DNA of 64,000 bases, from assembly GCF_000340375.1 (NCBI RefSeq), contig NZ_KB446649.1, positions 214,397-278,396 of the forward strand, read 5' to 3'. The notes under the pieces were generated by a model, which saw nothing but the letters and a program-made list of their open reading frames with translations, was not told the origin of the DNA and did no database searches. A program made the position numbers and the translations under genes. The DNA is from Eggerthia catenaformis OT 569 = DSM 20559 (GTDB taxonomy: Bacteria > Bacillota_I > Bacilli_A > Erysipelotrichales > Coprobacillaceae). Every line of letters starts with the position of its first letter. Within the stretch, counting starts at the first letter, position 1. Below are positions 17,704 through 26,787 of the stretch, in pieces.

Positions 17704-18132
17704 TTATTCTCCTTCACCTAATAATTCAGATAATCCATCAAACGATTCATCCTGAGCTGCATAATACTGATCCCACGCTGTTTCATTCCATATTTCCATA
17801 TGGTCTCCTACTCCAACCACGACACATGTTTTTTCAATATGAGAATGATTTCTTAAAACAGCCGGAATATTAATTCTGCCCATTTTATCAAATTCACATT
17901 CACTGACTCTCGATGTCACTAATCTTAAAAAAGCACGTGCATCTTTTTTGGTTTGTGGAAGCTTAGAAAGAGATTCATAATATTTCTGCCAGCCTTCTTC
18001 ATTATAGACATTCAGACATCCATCATTGCCTCGTGTCACATAAACAGTGTTTGTACATTGATTACGCATCTTGGCCGGTATGCTTAATCTTCCTTTAGCA
18101 TCTAAATTGTGTCTGAATTCTCCAAAGAACAC
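17704..18132 (-). CDS. mraZ: Transcriptional regulator MraZ
   Basis: A 142-residue protein with two AbrB-like beta domains ([20 protein letters not shown] and [20 protein letters not shown]). MraZ oligomers bind repeats upstream of their own operon and modulate the dcw cluster. It begins with GTG at 18132, with GTGGTG 8 bases upstream. First gene of the operon; promoter at 18188-18216. Confidence 0.95.
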   Translation of the reverse strand: MFFGEFRHNLDAKGRLSIPAKMRNQCTNTVYVTRGNDGCLNVYNEEGWQKYYESLSKLPQTKKDARAFLRLVTSRVSECEFDKMGRINIPAVLRNHSHIEKTCVVVGVGDHMEIWNETAWDQYYAAQDESFDGLSELLGEGE

Positions 18133-18187
18133 TTTAATTCACCACTTTTCCCCTTCTGTATGACATATTTTGACATTTCATGCCACT

Positions 18188-18216
18188 ATTATAACAACTT
18201 ATTTCACTAATGTATA
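18188..18216 (-). promoter_or_regulatory. Probable promoter of the mraZ operon
   Basis: Minus strand -10 TATAAT (18193-18188) and a partial -35 TATACA (18216-18211), 17 bases apart, about 55 bases before mraZ. Confidence 0.55.
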
Positions 18217-18240
18217 GAAAAAACAGAAAAAAAGGTAAAA

Positions 18241-18264
18241 AAAAGATAGCTTCCGCTATCTTTT
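18241..18264 (-). terminator. Terminator after rpmF
   Basis: Perfect 10-bp stem AAAAGATAGC/GCTATCTTTT with a TTCC loop, 2 bases after the rpmF stop; more A residues on the plus strand upstream supply the U-tract on the minus strand. Confidence 0.8.
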
Positions 18265-18266
18265 GA

Positions 18267-18440
18267 TTATACATTCTTAATTTTTACACCATCGTATGAA
18301 CCACAATGTGGGCAAACTCTATGAGCAAGTTTAATTTCCCCACATTCTTTACATCTAACAACTGTAGGTGCTTTTAACTTGTCGTGAGTTCTTCTCTTAT
18401 CTCTTCTTGTGCTTGATACTCTTCTTGCTGGTACTGCCAT
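18267..18440 (-). CDS. rpmF: 50S ribosomal protein L32
   Basis: A 57-residue ribosomal protein with the typical N-terminus [20 protein letters not shown] and a zinc ribbon of two Cys pairs, CKEC and CPHC. It is too short for many ORF cut-offs but is complete, with a TACCTCC-type ribosome site just upstream. It follows the yceD gene, the usual yceD-rpmF pairing in bacteria. Confidence 0.96.
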   Translation of the reverse strand: MAVPARRVSSTRRDKRRTHDKLKAPTVVRCKECGEIKLAHRVCPHCGSYDGVKIKNV

Positions 18441-18452
18441 AGTTCTACCTCC

Positions 18453-18962
18453 TTATTTATTCTTAAAGTAATCTTTAAGATCTGCAAGTCTTGGATCAAT
18501 AAAATCATCTTCTGCTTTTAAATCCGCTTCATCAAGAACCTGCCATCCCTGACCGCTTCGTTTCATTGTTGCCCCTTCTTTCACAACACGCATCGGAACA
18601 GCCAACATTATTTCTGTAAAAATAACCGGTGTCAAATCCGCTACATCTTTTTTTGCTTCTATAAAGTTTTCTTCTTCATCAAGCTTATAGAAAGCAAATG
18701 TTTCTATTTCGTTTATTTCAAAAGGATAATCTACATTCTCATTTGAAATAGCACAAGGAACAATCATTATTCCTTTAATATGAAGGTCAACATAAAGTCG
18801 TTCATCCTGGGCAACATAACGACCACGTCCACTTGCTTCAATGTTCTTTAATCCATTGATACTTGATAAGTTATAGAACATTTCTTCAGGGAATTCAAGC
18901 GATTCCTTAAAGTCAAATTCTCCATTTGATTGTTTAATCAGCCACGCTTTATTCCACTTCAA
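18453..18962 (-). CDS. DUF177/YceD family protein
   Basis: A 169-residue member of the YceD (DUF177) family, usually cotranscribed with rpmF and implicated in 23S rRNA accumulation in plants and bacteria. The conserved part is in the middle (YVAQDERLYVDLHIKGIMIV, then FAFYKLDEEEN) and the C-terminal DPRLADLKDYFK matches the family's tail. I prefer the TTG at 18962 as start: it begins MKWNKAW, matching family N-termini, with GAGGGTG 6 bases before. The frame opens 3 codons earlier at a GTG. Confidence 0.88.
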   Translation of the reverse strand: MKWNKAWLIKQSNGEFDFKESLEFPEEMFYNLSSINGLKNIEASGRGRYVAQDERLYVDLHIKGIMIVPCAISNENVDYPFEINEIETFAFYKLDEEENFIEAKKDVADLTPVIFTEIMLAVPMRVVKEGATMKRSGQGWQVLDEADLKAEDDFIDPRLADLKDYFKNK

Positions 18963-19097
18963 AATAGTCACCCTCTATAACTGCATGAACAATTATAATG
19001 AATAAAAAGATATAAGTCAATAATAAAATCATCAAATTCAGATGATTTACACTACATATTTTCTCATATCATGATAAACTATATAAGAGGTGAATTT

Positions 19098-20225
19098 ATG
19101 AAAATATTAGGTATTATCGCAGAATACAATCCATTTCATCTAGGACATGCTTATCATATTCAAAAAGCTAAAGAAATGATTCATCCTGATGTTACTATTA
19201 TTGTAATGAGCGGTGCTTTTGTGCAAAGAGGAGAACCGGCAATTATTAATAAATGGACACGTTCTAAGATTGCGGTTGAAAATGGAGCAGATCTGGTGAT
19301 TGAATTACCTATTGTATGGAGTGTTGAATCAGCTGATTATTTTGCTTATAGTGCACTTTATCTGCTTAATAAAATGCATGTAACTGATTTAGTGTTTGGC
19401 AGTGAAGATGGAAATATTAAAACTTTTACTTCTATTGCTTATGCTATCAATAAACATCCTGATACATACAATCAGCTTATAAAACAATATATGTCAGAGG
19501 GATATCGCTATCCTGATGCCTGTAACAAATCATTAAATCATTTACTGAACAAAGAAATCAGAACACCAAATGATCTTCTGGGACTTGCCTATGTTAAAGA
19601 GATTATCTCTCATAACTATCCGATTATGCCTCATTGCATTAAACGTACAAACGATTATCATAGTTCACTTATTTCATCAGTATCCAGTGCTACAGCTTTA
19701 CGTAAAGCACTCAAAAATAATCAGGATGTTTATTCTCAACTTCCCGGATATCAATACTATAAAAATGATAGTTTATTTGATTTTAATCAGTTTTTTCCTT
19801 ACTTAAAATATACAGTTTTAACCCATAACCATCTGGAAGATATTCATCTGGCTGATGAAGGAATAGATAATCTCTTAAAGAAACAGATCATGTCTGTATC
19901 TTCTATGGATGATCTCATTACTTCCCTTAGCAGTAAACGTTATACTAGAAGCCGCATATCAAGAATGCTTGTTCATACCCTCCTTAACAATACCAAAGAA
20001 CAGATTAAAGAAGCTATGCACTTCTCTCAGATTAGACCTCTAGCATTTAACCATATAGGTCAAAAATATTTAAGAGAAACAAAGTTTGATTTACCCCTTA
20101 CCACAAAGATATTAAACCATAATGATCCGCTCTATATTATTGAAAGAAAAGCTTCACTGCTTCTCTCAATAATAGATCCTCAAATTATTGAACTGGATAA
20201 TAAAAGCATTCCCTACCATCAGTAG
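19098..20225 (+). CDS. tmcAL: tRNA(Met) cytidine acetate ligase TmcAL
   Basis: A 375-residue enzyme (YlbM family) that makes N4-acetylcytidine at the wobble base of elongator tRNA-Met from acetate and ATP. N-terminal nucleotidyltransferase motif GIIAEYNPFHLGHAYHI carries the HxGH box; MSGAFVQRGEPAI and ELPIVWSVESADYFA follow. ATG 19098 has GAGGTG 6 bases upstream, better than a start 9 codons earlier. It is the only plus-strand gene between 7.2 and 26.8 kb and shares a terminator with pheT. Confidence 0.95.
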   Translation: MKILGIIAEYNPFHLGHAYHIQKAKEMIHPDVTIIVMSGAFVQRGEPAIINKWTRSKIAVENGADLVIELPIVWSVESADYFAYSALYLLNKMHVTDLVFGSEDGNIKTFTSIAYAINKHPDTYNQLIKQYMSEGYRYPDACNKSLNHLLNKEIRTPNDLLGLAYVKEIISHNYPIMPHCIKRTNDYHSSLISSVSSATALRKALKNNQDVYSQLPGYQYYKNDSLFDFNQFFPYLKYTVLTHNHLEDIHLADEGIDNLLKKQIMSVSSMDDLITSLSSKRYTRSRISRMLVHTLLNNTKEQIKEAMHFSQIRPLAFNHIGQKYLRETKFDLPLTTKILNHNDPLYIIERKASLLLSIIDPQIIELDNKSIPYHQ

Positions 20226-20237
20226 GGGATGCTTTTT
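20202..20237. terminator. Bidirectional terminator between tmcAL and pheT
   Basis: Stem AAAAGCATTCCCTAC/GTAGGGGATGCTTTTT with an A-tract on one side and T-tract on the other; it overlaps the end of tmcAL and reaches the pheT stop, serving both convergent genes. Confidence 0.85.
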
Positions 20238-22623
20238 ACTGTCTTAGTTTCGCATTAAATTCTTTTGCAATTCTTTCCAATATATTTTCAATAGCTTTAT
20301 TAATTGTTTGATCATCAAGTGTTCTTGATGGATCTTCAAAAAGTAGTGATATCGCAATAGATTTCTTATTTTCTCCGACATGTTCTCCTTCATAAACATC
20401 AAAGATAGATGCAGACTTTAAGATCTTAGTACTCTTAGTAATTGCTAACACAAGATCATATGCAGGCACTTTCTTATCTACAACCACCGCAAGATCTCTA
20501 GAAACACTAGGATATTGAGGAATAGGTGTTATTTTTAATGCACTTGTACGTAAACTTAAAATCTTTGTCAGATTCAATTCAGCTATATATGTTTCTTTAA
20601 TATCATATTCTTTTTCTTTTGATGGATGAATCTGTCCAATAACACCGACAAGCTCTTTACCAAACTTAATATAACAACTTCTGCCCGGATGTAAAGATAA
20701 ATGATCCGGTTCTATCTTTTCTAATGTATATCGTTTTTCATTAATACCTAATTTTTCAAAGATTGTTTCGACAAAACCTTTCATTAAATAAAAATCTACT
20801 TTTTTATGAATATTCTGCCATGGAACATCAGTATATATACCGCTGCATACAATTGCAAGCTGTGAAACCTCTGTTTCAGGTGCTGAGTAAGTATTAGAAA
20901 TTTCAAACAGATGAACATCTTTATTTGAATGAGCATTATTATAAGCAACTGTTTGTAACAATGAAGGGATAAGAGACTTTCTTACAATGCTTCTTTCTTC
21001 ACTTAGCGGACTCATCAGTGAGACCTGATGATTATCATGGAAGAAATTAAAATCTCTGGCTGCTGAAGGTGAAGTTAAGGTATATGTCAGTGTTTCATGT
21101 AATCCTAATGATGATAATAATGATCTCAGCATCTTTTCTTTTGCCTGTTTAGAAGTTAAAACTCCTTTTGTCATTGACATAACAGGTAATGTTGAAGGCA
21201 AATTATCATAGCCATAAAGACGTGCAACTTCTTCAGTTAAATCAGCATCCATACTTATATCATTACGATATGTTGGAATAGTAACCTTAAATCTGCCATT
21301 TTCTAATGTATAAGGAAATTGTAAGCGATCAAAGATCTCTGCAATTTCTTTTTCAGAGAACTCTGTTCCTAATAGACTATTTGTACGCTTAACACTTGTT
21401 TCTACTACTTTAGGAGATTTGATTTCACCCTGTGAAACAGTTTCATAGACTTCTTTTGCACAAGCAACATCTATAAGCAAATCAGTACAGCGGTCTAATA
21501 CATATAAGGTATTCGCTGTATCTATAGCTCCTTTAATATAATGTTGAGAAGCATCAGTTAAAAGATTAAGCCTTCTAGCAGTATTACGTAAAGCCGCACC
21601 ATCAAAAGTAGCTGCTTCAATCACAATATTCTTTGTATTCTCATCAATTTTCGTATCATTTGATCCCATAATACCGGCAATACATCCAATCTTATGATCA
21701 ACAGATACAATTACATCATCTTCTAATATCTCATATTCTTCACCATCAAGCATTCTCTCTTTTGTATGAAATCCCGTCTTGATCACAAAAGACTTTTCTA
21801 ACAGCTTATCATAATCATACATATGAATAGGCTGTCCTGTTTCCAGCATTACAAAATTAGCAATATCAACAATATTATTAATAGGCTTTATTCCACTTGC
21901 CAGTAAAGCATTTTTTAGCCATCCGGGTGATTCTTTAGTAACCACATTTTTAACCAGTTTTACCCCAAAAAACGGGCATAATTCTGTTTCAATAGAAACT
22001 TTAATATCACTTTTTAATTCATTATGTTTCTTAACTTCCGGAAGAACAACATCTCTTTTTAAAATAGCCGCTACTTCATGAGCAAGAGATGTCATTGCCA
22101 TACAATCAGATCTGTTTGGTGTTAATCCAATATCAAGAACATAATCATCTAATCCCATATATTTTAAAGCATCTTCTCCTATTGGAGCATCTTTATCTAA
22201 AACATGGATACCTGCTTTATCTTCATCTCTTAAGAGTCTTTGATCTTCTATTAATTCAGCAATAGAACAAATCATACCGTTAGATTCTTCACCACGAATC
22301 TTGCCTGCTGAAATCTTTCCGCCATGAATCTGACAGCCCGGTAAAGCCACTAAAACCTTCTGTCCGGCAGCTACATTAGGTGCTCCACAGACAATCTGTA
22401 TCACTGTATCAGGAGCAATTTCTACCTGACATATATGAAGATGATCACTATCAGGATGATCTATACATTCTTTAATATATCCGATCACAAGTTTTGTTGC
22501 TTGTGCTAAAGGATAAGAAGCTTCTACCTCATGACCGGAACGTGTAATCTTTTCTGCTAACTCTTCTTGATTCTGATCTTCGATATTTACATAATGATTT
22601 AATACTTTTAAACTTGCCAGCAT
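20236..22623 (-). CDS. pheT: Phenylalanyl-tRNA synthetase beta subunit
   Basis: A 795-residue subunit of the (alpha-beta)2 PheRS. N-terminal tRNA-binding EMAP-like domain (40-150), B3/B4 editing domain (about 210-370), B5 domain (400-475), catalytic-like core and the C-terminal FDX-ACB anticodon-binding domain (TPIPQYPSVSRDLAVVVD). Typical length. It is 2 bases from pheS and shares the pheS T-box leader. Confidence 0.97.
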   Translation of the reverse strand: MLASLKVLNHYVNIEDQNQEELAEKITRSGHEVEASYPLAQATKLVIGYIKECIDHPDSDHLHICQVEIAPDTVIQIVCGAPNVAAGQKVLVALPGCQIHGGKISAGKIRGEESNGMICSIAELIEDQRLLRDEDKAGIHVLDKDAPIGEDALKYMGLDDYVLDIGLTPNRSDCMAMTSLAHEVAAILKRDVVLPEVKKHNELKSDIKVSIETELCPFFGVKLVKNVVTKESPGWLKNALLASGIKPINNIVDIANFVMLETGQPIHMYDYDKLLEKSFVIKTGFHTKERMLDGEEYEILEDDVIVSVDHKIGCIAGIMGSNDTKIDENTKNIVIEAATFDGAALRNTARRLNLLTDASQHYIKGAIDTANTLYVLDRCTDLLIDVACAKEVYETVSQGEIKSPKVVETSVKRTNSLLGTEFSEKEIAEIFDRLQFPYTLENGRFKVTIPTYRNDISMDADLTEEVARLYGYDNLPSTLPVMSMTKGVLTSKQAKEKMLRSLLSSLGLHETLTYTLTSPSAARDFNFFHDNHQVSLMSPLSEERSIVRKSLIPSLLQTVAYNNAHSNKDVHLFEISNTYSAPETEVSQLAIVCSGIYTDVPWQNIHKKVDFYLMKGFVETIFEKLGINEKRYTLEKIEPDHLSLHPGRSCYIKFGKELVGVIGQIHPSKEKEYDIKETYIAELNLTKILSLRTSALKITPIPQYPSVSRDLAVVVDKKVPAYDLVLAITKSTKILKSASIFDVYEGEHVGENKKSIAISLLFEDPSRTLDDQTINKAIENILERIAKEFNAKLRQ

Positions 22624-22625
22624 AA

Positions 22626-23660
22626 TTATTCCTCTCCTGCAAACTGATTTAAGAATCTTAAATCGTTGTTATAGAAATCTCTAATATTCTCAATACCATA
22701 TTTCAACATTGCTACTCTTTCTAAGCCAATTCCAAAAGCAAATCCCTGATAAATTTTAGAATCATAGCCACACATTTCTAAAACATGCGGATTAACCATT
22801 CCGGCTCCTAAGATTTCAATCCAACCAGTTTTTTTACACATTGAACATCCTTTTCCACCACAATGTCCACAGCTGATATCTACCTCTACTGATGGTTCAG
22901 TAAAGGGAAAATAAGAGGGTCTTAAGCGTATCTCTCTTTTTTCACCAAACATCTTCTTAACAAAGACTTCTAATGTTCCTTTCAGATCAGCCATAGAAAT
23001 ATTCTTATCTACCACTAAACCTTCACATTGCATAAACTGATGTGAATGAGTAGCATCATCATCATCTCGGCGATAAGTCTTGCCCGGACAGATAACCTTA
23101 ATAGGCTGATTACCTCCCTTTGCTAACATAACATGAGCCTGAACAGGAGATGTATGAGTTCTCATTAAAGTTGTCTCATTAATATAGAAAGTATCCTGCA
23201 TATCTCTTGCCGGATGCCCTTTAGGCAGATTCATCAATTCAAAATTGAAATGATCACTTTCAACTTCCGGACCCTCTGCTACTTCATATCCCATACCTAA
23301 AAATAATTCTTCAAGATCTTCCTTAACAATTGTCAGAGGATGCAAAGAACCTTGAGGAAGCTTATAGCCAGGTAAAGAAATATCAATATCTTCTCCGGCA
23401 AGTTTAGCCTTAACCGCAAGTTCCTCTAATCTTAATTTTGTATTTTCAATATAATCATTAATATCTTTCTTAACTTGATTACTAACCTTGCCAAATTCAG
23501 CTCTCTGCTGCTGAGCCATTGTTTTCATTTGCTTCATAGCCTGCTGCATAGGTCCTTTTTTGCCAAGATAAAGAACTCTTAAATCATTTAGCTCTTTTAA
23601 GTTTTGAACTTCAGAAAGCTTTTTTAACGCTTCTTCTCTTATCTTTATTAATTCATCCAT
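22626..23660 (-). CDS. pheS: Phenylalanyl-tRNA synthetase alpha subunit
   Basis: A 344-residue class II synthetase subunit. N-terminal coiled coil (to about 90), motif 1 ([20 protein letters not shown]), motif 2 ([20 protein letters not shown]) and motif 3 ([17 protein letters not shown]). It activates Phe and charges tRNA-Phe with PheT. A CGHCGG...CSMC pair near residue 265 resembles a metal knuckle found in some Firmicutes forms. Preceded by a T-box riboswitch. Confidence 0.97.
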   Translation of the reverse strand: MDELIKIREEALKKLSEVQNLKELNDLRVLYLGKKGPMQQAMKQMKTMAQQQRAEFGKVSNQVKKDINDYIENTKLRLEELAVKAKLAGEDIDISLPGYKLPQGSLHPLTIVKEDLEELFLGMGYEVAEGPEVESDHFNFELMNLPKGHPARDMQDTFYINETTLMRTHTSPVQAHVMLAKGGNQPIKVICPGKTYRRDDDDATHSHQFMQCEGLVVDKNISMADLKGTLEVFVKKMFGEKREIRLRPSYFPFTEPSVEVDISCGHCGGKGCSMCKKTGWIEILGAGMVNPHVLEMCGYDSKIYQGFAFGIGLERVAMLKYGIENIRDFYNNDLRFLNQFAGEE

Positions 23661-23680
23661 GATTATCCTCCTAAAATATA

Positions 23681-23890
23681 AAAAGCCGTTCCTTTTAGGA
23701 ACGACAATAATCGCGGTACCATCCTAATTCGTATATCATATACGCTCTTAATTCACATTAACGCAGTATCACGGCGAGTATTAATCGCACTCCAAGGTGA
23801 ATTCAATAGATAATCATTTAGAAACTTCTCAGCAATCGTTTCCTCTCTTAAAATAAAATATCTATTTACTTATCCTTATCTTCGCATTAC
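23681..23890 (-). promoter_or_regulatory. T-box riboswitch controlling pheST
   Basis: The leader RNA has the T-box sequence AGGATGGTACCGCGA (23725-23711), one change from AGGGTGGTACCGCG. It is followed by a terminator stem CGTTCC/GGAACG (23703-23698 with 23692-23687) and a U-run (23686-23681). Uncharged tRNA-Phe would pair with the T-box and favour antitermination. A UUC triplet (Phe) occurs at 23823-23821 in the stem I region and another at 23801-23799; I could not fix which one is the specifier. Confidence 0.9.
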
Positions 23891-23894
23891 CTAT

Positions 23895-23922
23895 ATTATA
23901 GCTATTTTTTTTATTATGACAA
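23895..23922 (-). promoter_or_regulatory. Promoter of the T-box-pheST unit
   Basis: Minus strand -35 TTGTCA (23922-23917) and -10 TATAAT (23900-23895) with a 16-base spacer. Confidence 0.7.
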
Positions 23923-23929
23923 GACTTAC

Positions 23930-24280
23930 TTATAAAATATAAGGTATAAAGATTATGAGTCCAATAACAGCTGCAAAGATAGCCGATACTAGAACAGCAC
24001 CGGCACTACAGTCTTTAGCTGTCTTTGCTAAAGGATGGTAATCCGGACTAGCTAAATCGACAATTGCTTCAATAGATGTATTCACTATTTCTAAAGAAAG
24101 CACTAAAGCAAATAAAAGAAAACAAATCAGCCACTCATACATCTTTATCTGAAAATAAATCCCACAGATAATAACCGCAACCATAAATATTATATGAATC
24201 TTAAAATTACGTTCTCTTCTAAAAGTCTCACCAATACCATTAAAAGCATAATAAAAACTTTTATACAAAGGTCCTTTCAT
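23930..24280 (-). CDS. dgkA: Diacylglycerol/undecaprenol kinase, DgkA family
   Basis: A 116-residue integral membrane kinase with three helices. The family signature is complete: LEIVNTSIEAIVDLASPDYHPLAKTAKDCSAGAVL, with the Glu, Asn, His, Lys and Asp residues of the active site. In Gram-positive bacteria this family mainly phosphorylates undecaprenol, feeding the lipid carrier pool used by MraY. It directly follows the sortase gene. Confidence 0.93.
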   Translation of the reverse strand: MKGPLYKSFYYAFNGIGETFRRERNFKIHIIFMVAVIICGIYFQIKMYEWLICFLLFALVLSLEIVNTSIEAIVDLASPDYHPLAKTAKDCSAGAVLVSAIFAAVIGLIIFIPYIL

Positions 24281-25015
24281 TTATTTCACAACCTTTTCTA
24301 AGCGTCCGCCCACTACCCATCTTGCTTCCCCGGAAGCAGCTACACATGTTGAAAGTAAAACTAATGGCGCTTTCTTATTAGAAACACTTCTTGTATGTAC
24401 AGCTCCTGACTGAAGCTGTTTGATATACTTATTATAATCCACATTATTTGTATAATACTTATCTTCTGTAGCATTAACTTTTTTAATTACATATACTGAA
24501 TAAACGTAAATAGAGCCATCAGGCAAATAAATATAAACATAAGGATTCTTATCAAAAAACTCTTTATTAGAAAATTTTCTAAGTGCTGCAAAACGAGAAC
24601 CGTTTTTCATATTATGACCATAAATAATAGTCTGAGAATCAGTAAAGTCAGGCTTATTAATACTATCCATAAAAACTTCACCCGCAAAGCTATATTTCTT
24701 ATCAATCGTAGTATGAATATAAGTATCATTTGTTTTTCCATGCAAAATTACTTCATCAATTCTTGTTCCGGGAATATAAATCCATCCTGCAACATCTTTG
24801 TTTCTTTTCTTTAATGATACAAAATCAATTTTTCTTTCTAAAGGATTTTCCACTGATTTCTTATTCTCTTTAGGCTTAACATATTCATCTTTAATCTCTT
24901 CTGTTTGTTTATCAACCTGATAATAATCGTAGAAGATCTTTCCCAAGTTAAAAGAAGCATATAAAAATACTCCAACACATACTATAAGCAATACTTTTCT
25001 TATTTTATCAAACAT
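24281..25015 (-). CDS. srtB: Class B sortase
   Basis: A 244-residue membrane-anchored transpeptidase. An N-terminal signal anchor (residues 7-27) is followed by a linker and the sortase beta-barrel: GWIYIPGTRIDEVILHG, the catalytic His in IIYGHNMKNGSRFAALRKF, the catalytic Cys in LVLLSTCVAASGE and the Arg in ARWVVGGRL. The extended region around YSVYVIKKVNATEDKYY fits class B. It is not next to an obvious substrate; a CnaB adhesin with a sorting signal sits at 63740-64000. Confidence 0.9.
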   Translation of the reverse strand: MFDKIRKVLLIVCVGVFLYASFNLGKIFYDYYQVDKQTEEIKDEYVKPKENKKSVENPLERKIDFVSLKKRNKDVAGWIYIPGTRIDEVILHGKTNDTYIHTTIDKKYSFAGEVFMDSINKPDFTDSQTIIYGHNMKNGSRFAALRKFSNKEFFDKNPYVYIYLPDGSIYVYSVYVIKKVNATEDKYYTNNVDYNKYIKQLQSGAVHTRSVSNKKAPLVLLSTCVAASGEARWVVGGRLEKVVK

Positions 25016-25027
25016 TCTATTTCTCCT

Positions 25028-25306
25028 CTATTGTACACGATAGACTACTCTAAAGCCCTTTTCATTTTTTACAACACTTCTATTCTCTATTTCAATATCA
25101 GTAATAGATATCCAAGGCTGATGATGAATCTGATAAAGAAACTCATCTAGAGAAGCTTCCTCTCCCTGTATTTCTGCTTCTACTCTTCCATCGTACATAT
25201 TTCTTACCCATCCGCTTAATTTCAAACTTTCAGCTATACTTAAACATCTGTATCGAAAACCTACACCTTGTACCATTCCACTAAAATAATAATGTCTTCT
25301 TATCAT
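25028..25306 (-). CDS. acyP: Acylphosphatase
   Basis: A 92-residue enzyme hydrolysing acyl phosphates. GMVQGVGFRYR contains the catalytic Arg and the phosphate-binding loop, and GWVRNMYDGRVEAEIQGE the catalytic Asn. Standard family length. It lies between the rRNA methyltransferase and sortase genes on the same strand. Confidence 0.95.
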   Translation of the reverse strand: MIRRHYYFSGMVQGVGFRYRCLSIAESLKLSGWVRNMYDGRVEAEIQGEEASLDEFLYQIHHQPWISITDIEIENRSVVKNEKGFRVVYRVQ

Positions 25307-25315
25307 ATGAATAAC

Positions 25316-26032
25316 CTACTTTCTGTATTTATACATAATAATACCGCCAGCAATCGCAACATTTAAAGATTCCATATTACTAATAGGTATATAAAGAGAC
25401 TGATTACATAATTCAATAATATGAGCATGCATGCCATTCCCTTCATTCCCTAATACAATAGCCATTTTATCATAATTTTCTATGTTATCTATATTCGATG
25501 CATCATCAAGAGTGGAAGCCGCTACATAAACACCTGATTTTTGAAGTTCCGGTATAATTCTTTCTAAAGCCCCATTTACAATATTCACTCTATAAATAGC
25601 TCCCTGAGTAGCTCGTAAAACTTTATCATTATATACATCAACAGTATCCTCTGATAAAACTATCTGATTAAACCCAAATGCCAGAGCCGTTCTTATCAGT
25701 GTTCCTAAATTACCGGGATCCTGAATATCATCTAAGATCAATGTTCTTTTGTTTTCTGTATCCAAATAAGATTTGCGCTTATGACAAATAGCCATATAAG
25801 GTTGCGGATTTTTTGTAAATGCAATCTTCTTCATTATATTTTCATTTACTATTGTCGCATCCTTTACATTCTTATCAGTTGTAATCACCACATCCACCAC
25901 TCCTGATAAAAGTGCTTCTTCTACCATATGCTTACCTTCCACCAAATACTGATGATTTATAATTCTATTCTTCTTTGTTTTTAATCCCATGATTTTCTTA
26001 ATCAAAGGATTAGATAGTGATGTAATAATCAT
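25316..26032 (-). CDS. TrmH/SpoU-family RNA 2'-O-methyltransferase
   Basis: A 238-residue SPOUT methyltransferase. An N-terminal SpoU substrate-binding domain (HQYLVEGKHMVEEAL) leads into the knotted domain with motif 1 LDDIQDPGNLGTLIRTALAFG, motif 2 IVLGNEGNGM and motif 3 LYIPISNMESLNVAIAGGII. It probably modifies 23S rRNA; the exact site cannot be told. It overlaps the YgjP-like gene by 4 bases. Confidence 0.92.
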   Translation of the reverse strand: MIITSLSNPLIKKIMGLKTKKNRIINHQYLVEGKHMVEEALLSGVVDVVITTDKNVKDATIVNENIMKKIAFTKNPQPYMAICHKRKSYLDTENKRTLILDDIQDPGNLGTLIRTALAFGFNQIVLSEDTVDVYNDKVLRATQGAIYRVNIVNGALERIIPELQKSGVYVAASTLDDASNIDNIENYDKMAIVLGNEGNGMHAHIIELCNQSLYIPISNMESLNVAIAGGIIMYKYRK

Positions 26033-26688
26033 ATATTCTTTCCTTTTAAATAGGCATGTCTTATATCATAGTCAGGCATTCTCTGATAGACTTCTTGATA
26101 AAAAGATTTAGAATGATCAGATACTATAAAATGACATAGCTCATGTATAATTACTGAATCAATAATCTCTTTTCTGAGATGAACAAGAGTACTGTTAAAA
26201 CTTACTTTATTTTCATTATAATAACAGCTTCCCCATCTTGATTTATAATATTTAATAATAATCTGAGGTTTATTAAAATGAAAATCCTTTAAAAGATATT
26301 CATCAATTCTATTATCAATATAATCAAACAACAAAGAACTGAGATAATCATTGACTGCTTTTTTAATATTTTTGGTATAAATATAAAGATAATGACCATG
26401 AAAATAACATTCATTTTTGCCAAGATCTCTTACTTTAATAGAATATTTTTTTCCAAAAAGAATAATAAAGCCATTATCTTTTAAATCATAATAAGGTTCA
26501 AAGGATTCCAAAGCATTAATGAGCTTATTTTGATTCTTGATAAGAAAAGATTCAATATCTGCTAATAATGTCTGATTAGGAACACTTACCTCTAATCTCC
26601 CTCCTATAACTCTAACAGTCATAGATTTTATTTTCTTATATTTTATAAGACAATCGTATTCTTGTCCATTCAATTTAATTTTATTCAT
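26029..26688 (-). CDS. YgjP-like (DUF45/M48-type) metallopeptidase domain protein
   Basis: A 219-residue predicted zinc metalloprotein. The HELCHF motif followed by SDHSKSFYQEV supplies an HExxH-like zinc site and downstream ligand, and KIIKYYKSRWGSC-type RWGSCYYNENKVSFN is the diagnostic YgjP/DUF45 signature. No signal peptide, so cytosolic. Function is unestablished in most species. Coupled to the methyltransferase gene by an ATGA-type overlap. Confidence 0.88.
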   Translation of the reverse strand: MNKIKLNGQEYDCLIKYKKIKSMTVRVIGGRLEVSVPNQTLLADIESFLIKNQNKLINALESFEPYYDLKDNGFIILFGKKYSIKVRDLGKNECYFHGHYLYIYTKNIKKAVNDYLSSLLFDYIDNRIDEYLLKDFHFNKPQIIIKYYKSRWGSCYYNENKVSFNSTLVHLRKEIIDSVIIHELCHFIVSDHSKSFYQEVYQRMPDYDIRHAYLKGKNI

Positions 26689-26787
26689 AAATCTATTATA
26701 TTAAGAAATTTAAAAAATGCAAAACATCTTATTATTCATCTTCCTAAAAATATTAAACTTATATATAATATATCTAAGGGGGATATT

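Noticed and set aside
18130..18190. MraZ-binding TGGGN repeats upstream of mraZ
   Set aside because: GTGG and GGGG occur, but not with the regular 10-bp spacing expected for MraZ boxes.
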